A DNA stretch of 7,552 bases, from positions 1 through 7,552 of the forward strand of contig JAGPVK010000397.1 of assembly GCA_018067055.1 (NCBI GenBank), in the 5' to 3' direction. The position numbers were made by a program, and so were the translations under genes. Position 1 is the stretch's first letter, and the number at the start of each line of letters is the position of its first letter. Of the stretch, positions 6,092-7,552 are shown in pieces. The stretch comes from Sphingomonadales bacterium. Lineage in GTDB: Bacteria; Pseudomonadota; Alphaproteobacteria; Sphingomonadales; Sphingomonadaceae. Under the pieces are notes generated by a model. That model was not told the origin of the DNA and searched no databases. It was given only the letters and a program-made list of their open reading frames with translations.

Positions 6092-6877
6092 ATGTTTCTA
6101 AAGGGTAAGACGGCGCTGATCACGGGTTCGACATCGGGTATCGGCGGCGGTTATGCGAAAGCACTGGCGGCGGAAGGCGCGGCGGTGATGATCAACGGAT
6201 TTGGCGATGCGGGCGAGATTGAAACGCTGCGCCAGGAACTGGAATCGCTGAGCGGTGCCAAGGCAGCCTATAGCAATGCCGACATGACCAAGCCGGAAGC
6301 AATCCGGCAAATGTGCGCCGATTGTGCCGAGCAACTGGGCACGGTCGACATATTGATCAACAATGCCGGTATCCAGTTTGTTGCGCCAGTCGATGAATTT
6401 CCCGAGGATAAATGGAATGCGGTGATGGATATCATCCTGAACAGCGCCTTCCACACCACCAAGGCGGTGCTGCCGGGGATGAAGGAAAAGGGCTGGGGCC
6501 GGATCATCAACACCGGATCGATGCACAGCAAAGTCGCAAGTCCATATAAGTCCGCCTATAATGCCGCAAAGCACGGCCTCGACGGGTTCGGCAAGACCGT
6601 GGCTCTGGAAGTTGCGCAGCAAGGAATCACGGTCAACACCATCTCTCCCGGCTATACCTGGACGCCGCTGGTCGAGGGGCAGATTCCCAATACGATGGAA
6701 GTGCGCGGACTGACCCGGGAGCAGGTGATCAACGACGTGCTGCTGGCGCCGCAACCGACGAAGGAATTCGTCCAGATCGACCAGATCGCCGCGCTGGCGA
6801 TTTTCCTGTGCAAGGATGAAGCGCGATCGATTACCGGCGCGAACATTTCGATCGATGGTGGCTGGACCGCTCAATAA
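6092..6877 (+). CDS. bdhA: D-3-hydroxybutyrate dehydrogenase (SDR family)
   Basis: This 261-residue cytoplasmic short-chain dehydrogenase is expected to convert D-3-hydroxybutyrate and NAD+ to acetoacetate and NADH, a step in use of hydroxybutyrate or poly-hydroxybutyrate. It has the cofactor motif TGSTSGIG (11-18), the acidic ADM (64-66), NNAGIQ (90-95), catalytic Ser143, Tyr156 and Lys160 (in SPYKSAYNAAKHG), PGYTWTPLVEGQIP (186-199) and C-terminal DGGWTAQ. Gln95, His145, Lys153 and Gln197 align with substrate-binding Gln94, His144, Lys152 and Gln196 of the Pseudomonas fragi enzyme (from memory), which supports the specific substrate over a generic SDR call. One oddity: at position 115, where relatives have the tetrad Asn in AINLSSAF, this protein has Ile (MDIILNSAF), with an Asn two residues later. 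No PHB synthase, depolymerase or CoA-transferase gene is nearby, so it appears to be transcribed alone or with the amidohydrolase downstream. Confidence 0.92.
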   Translation: MFLKGKTALITGSTSGIGGGYAKALAAEGAAVMINGFGDAGEIETLRQELESLSGAKAAYSNADMTKPEAIRQMCADCAEQLGTVDILINNAGIQFVAPVDEFPEDKWNAVMDIILNSAFHTTKAVLPGMKEKGWGRIINTGSMHSKVASPYKSAYNAAKHGLDGFGKTVALEVAQQGITVNTISPGYTWTPLVEGQIPNTMEVRGLTREQVINDVLLAPQPTKEFVQIDQIAALAIFLCKDEARSITGANISIDGGWTAQ

Positions 6878-6893
6878 TCCGGCTGATCTAAGC

Positions 6894-6919
6894 CCGGCAT
6901 TGCCGCGCAGAGATGCCGG
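6894..6919 (+). terminator. Weak hairpin downstream of bdhA
   Basis: CCGGCAT (6894-6900) pairs with ATGCCGG (6913-6919) across a 12-nt loop, 16 nt after the bdhA stop codon. It lacks a uridine run, and the loop is large. It could end or weaken the bdhA transcript before the amidohydrolase gene. Confidence 0.25.
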
Positions 6920-6995
6920 CGAAATGGATTTGGAACTGACAAGCGCCGCTGATCTGATTAGTCAGGGGCAGATAAGCAAAATAATGGGGATCATG

Positions 6996-7552
6996 ATGCG
7001 AAAATTTACGAAAATCACATTGCTGGCAGCGGCGTCGCTGCTGGCGGTTTCACCGGCCCAGGCCGATGGCCTGAAAGATGCCATTTCCGCCGACATGCCG
7101 TCGCTGATGGACATCTACCGCGATCTGCACAGCAACCCCGAACTCAGCGGCGAGGAAGTCCGCACCGCTGCCAAGCTGGCCGCAGAGGCCCGGCGTCTGG
7201 GCTTTGATGTCACCGAGAAGGTCGGCGGCACCGGCGTCGTCGCGGTAATGAAGAACGGTGACGGGCCGACGGTCCTGCTGCGCGCCGATATGGACGGTCT
7301 GCCGCTCGAGGAAAAAACCGGGCTGCCCTTTGCGTCAAAGGTGATGGCAAAAACCCGGCAGGGCAATGATACCTATGTCATGCACGCCTGCGGCCATGAC
7401 ACGCACATGACCGGCTGGGTCGCCACCGCACGGCAACTGGTCGCGCGCAAGGACGAATGGGCGGGGACGCTGGTGATGATCCTGCAGCCCGCCGAGGAGA
7501 CAGGCGAGGGTGCATTGGCGATGCTCGAAGACGGTCTCTACACCCGTTTTCC
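6996..7552 (+). CDS. Exported M20-family amidohydrolase (5' part, cut by the window edge)
   Basis: The first 185 codons of a zinc amidohydrolase of peptidase family M20 (M20D, the hippurate hydrolase / IAA-amino-acid hydrolase group) are present; the rest lies beyond the right edge. A Sec signal peptide (MRKFTKITLLAAASLLAV, likely cleaved after AQA at residue 23) indicates a periplasmic enzyme. Family landmarks are YRDLHSNPELSGEE (41-54), LLRADMDGLPLEEKTGLPF (94-112) with the metal-region Asp, MHACGHDTHM (129-138) with probable ligands Cys132 and His134, and LQPAEETGEGA (163-173) with catalytic Glu167 and ligand Glu168. The group cleaves amide bonds of N-acyl amino acids; the substrate here is unknown. 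ATG 6996 is preferred because GGGG lies 6 nt upstream; in-frame ATGs at 6993, 6984 and 6924 are possible. It follows bdhA by 118 bp on the same strand. Confidence 0.9.
   Translation, partial: MRKFTKITLLAAASLLAVSPAQADGLKDAISADMPSLMDIYRDLHSNPELSGEEVRTAAKLAAEARRLGFDVTEKVGGTGVVAVMKNGDGPTVLLRADMDGLPLEEKTGLPFASKVMAKTRQGNDTYVMHACGHDTHMTGWVATARQLVARKDEWAGTLVMILQPAEETGEGALAMLEDGLYTRF

Overview
The window looks like chromosomal DNA of a free-living alphaproteobacterium, most likely a sphingomonad (order Sphingomonadales). Three things suggest this: the moderately high GC of most genes, protein sequences that read like sphingomonad homologues, and a paired-hairpin intergenic repeat (377-478) of a kind I associate with that group. 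The assignment is an inference from sequence style; there is no rRNA or phylogenetic marker here.

Left part (1-1260): an AT-rich gene for a small membrane protein of unknown function (about 45% GC, possibly cut by the left edge), the repeat, then a LysE/RhtB-type amino-acid exporter on the + strand. Middle minus-strand block (1261-3466, transcribed right to left): an FMN-dependent L-lactate dehydrogenase (lldD) followed at 24 and 31 bp by two small exported proteins. These two are tandem paralogues, about 51% identical over 110 ungapped residues, and I cannot assign them a function. The spacing suggests one transcript.

Right part (3467-7552): creD, a CreD-family inner-membrane protein, runs divergently from lldD. 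It converges on a YpfJ-type zinc metallopeptidase, and a perfect 13-bp hairpin lies between the two stop codons. The metallopeptidase is divergent from bdhA, a D-3-hydroxybutyrate dehydrogenase. After bdhA comes the 5' part of an exported M20-family amidohydrolase, cut by the right edge.

The genes form a mixed metabolic and envelope neighbourhood rather than one pathway: lactate oxidation and 3-hydroxybutyrate oxidation feed central carbon metabolism, while CreD, the metallopeptidase, the exported paralogues and the amidohydrolase act in the membrane or periplasm. I see no CRISPR array, tRNA, rRNA, integrase or transposase, and no gene-free stretch over 300 bp. I do not see a clear new defence or mobile system. 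The best leads are the tandem unknown exported pair next to lldD, the structured repeat with compensated stem changes, and a catalytic-tetrad substitution in bdhA.
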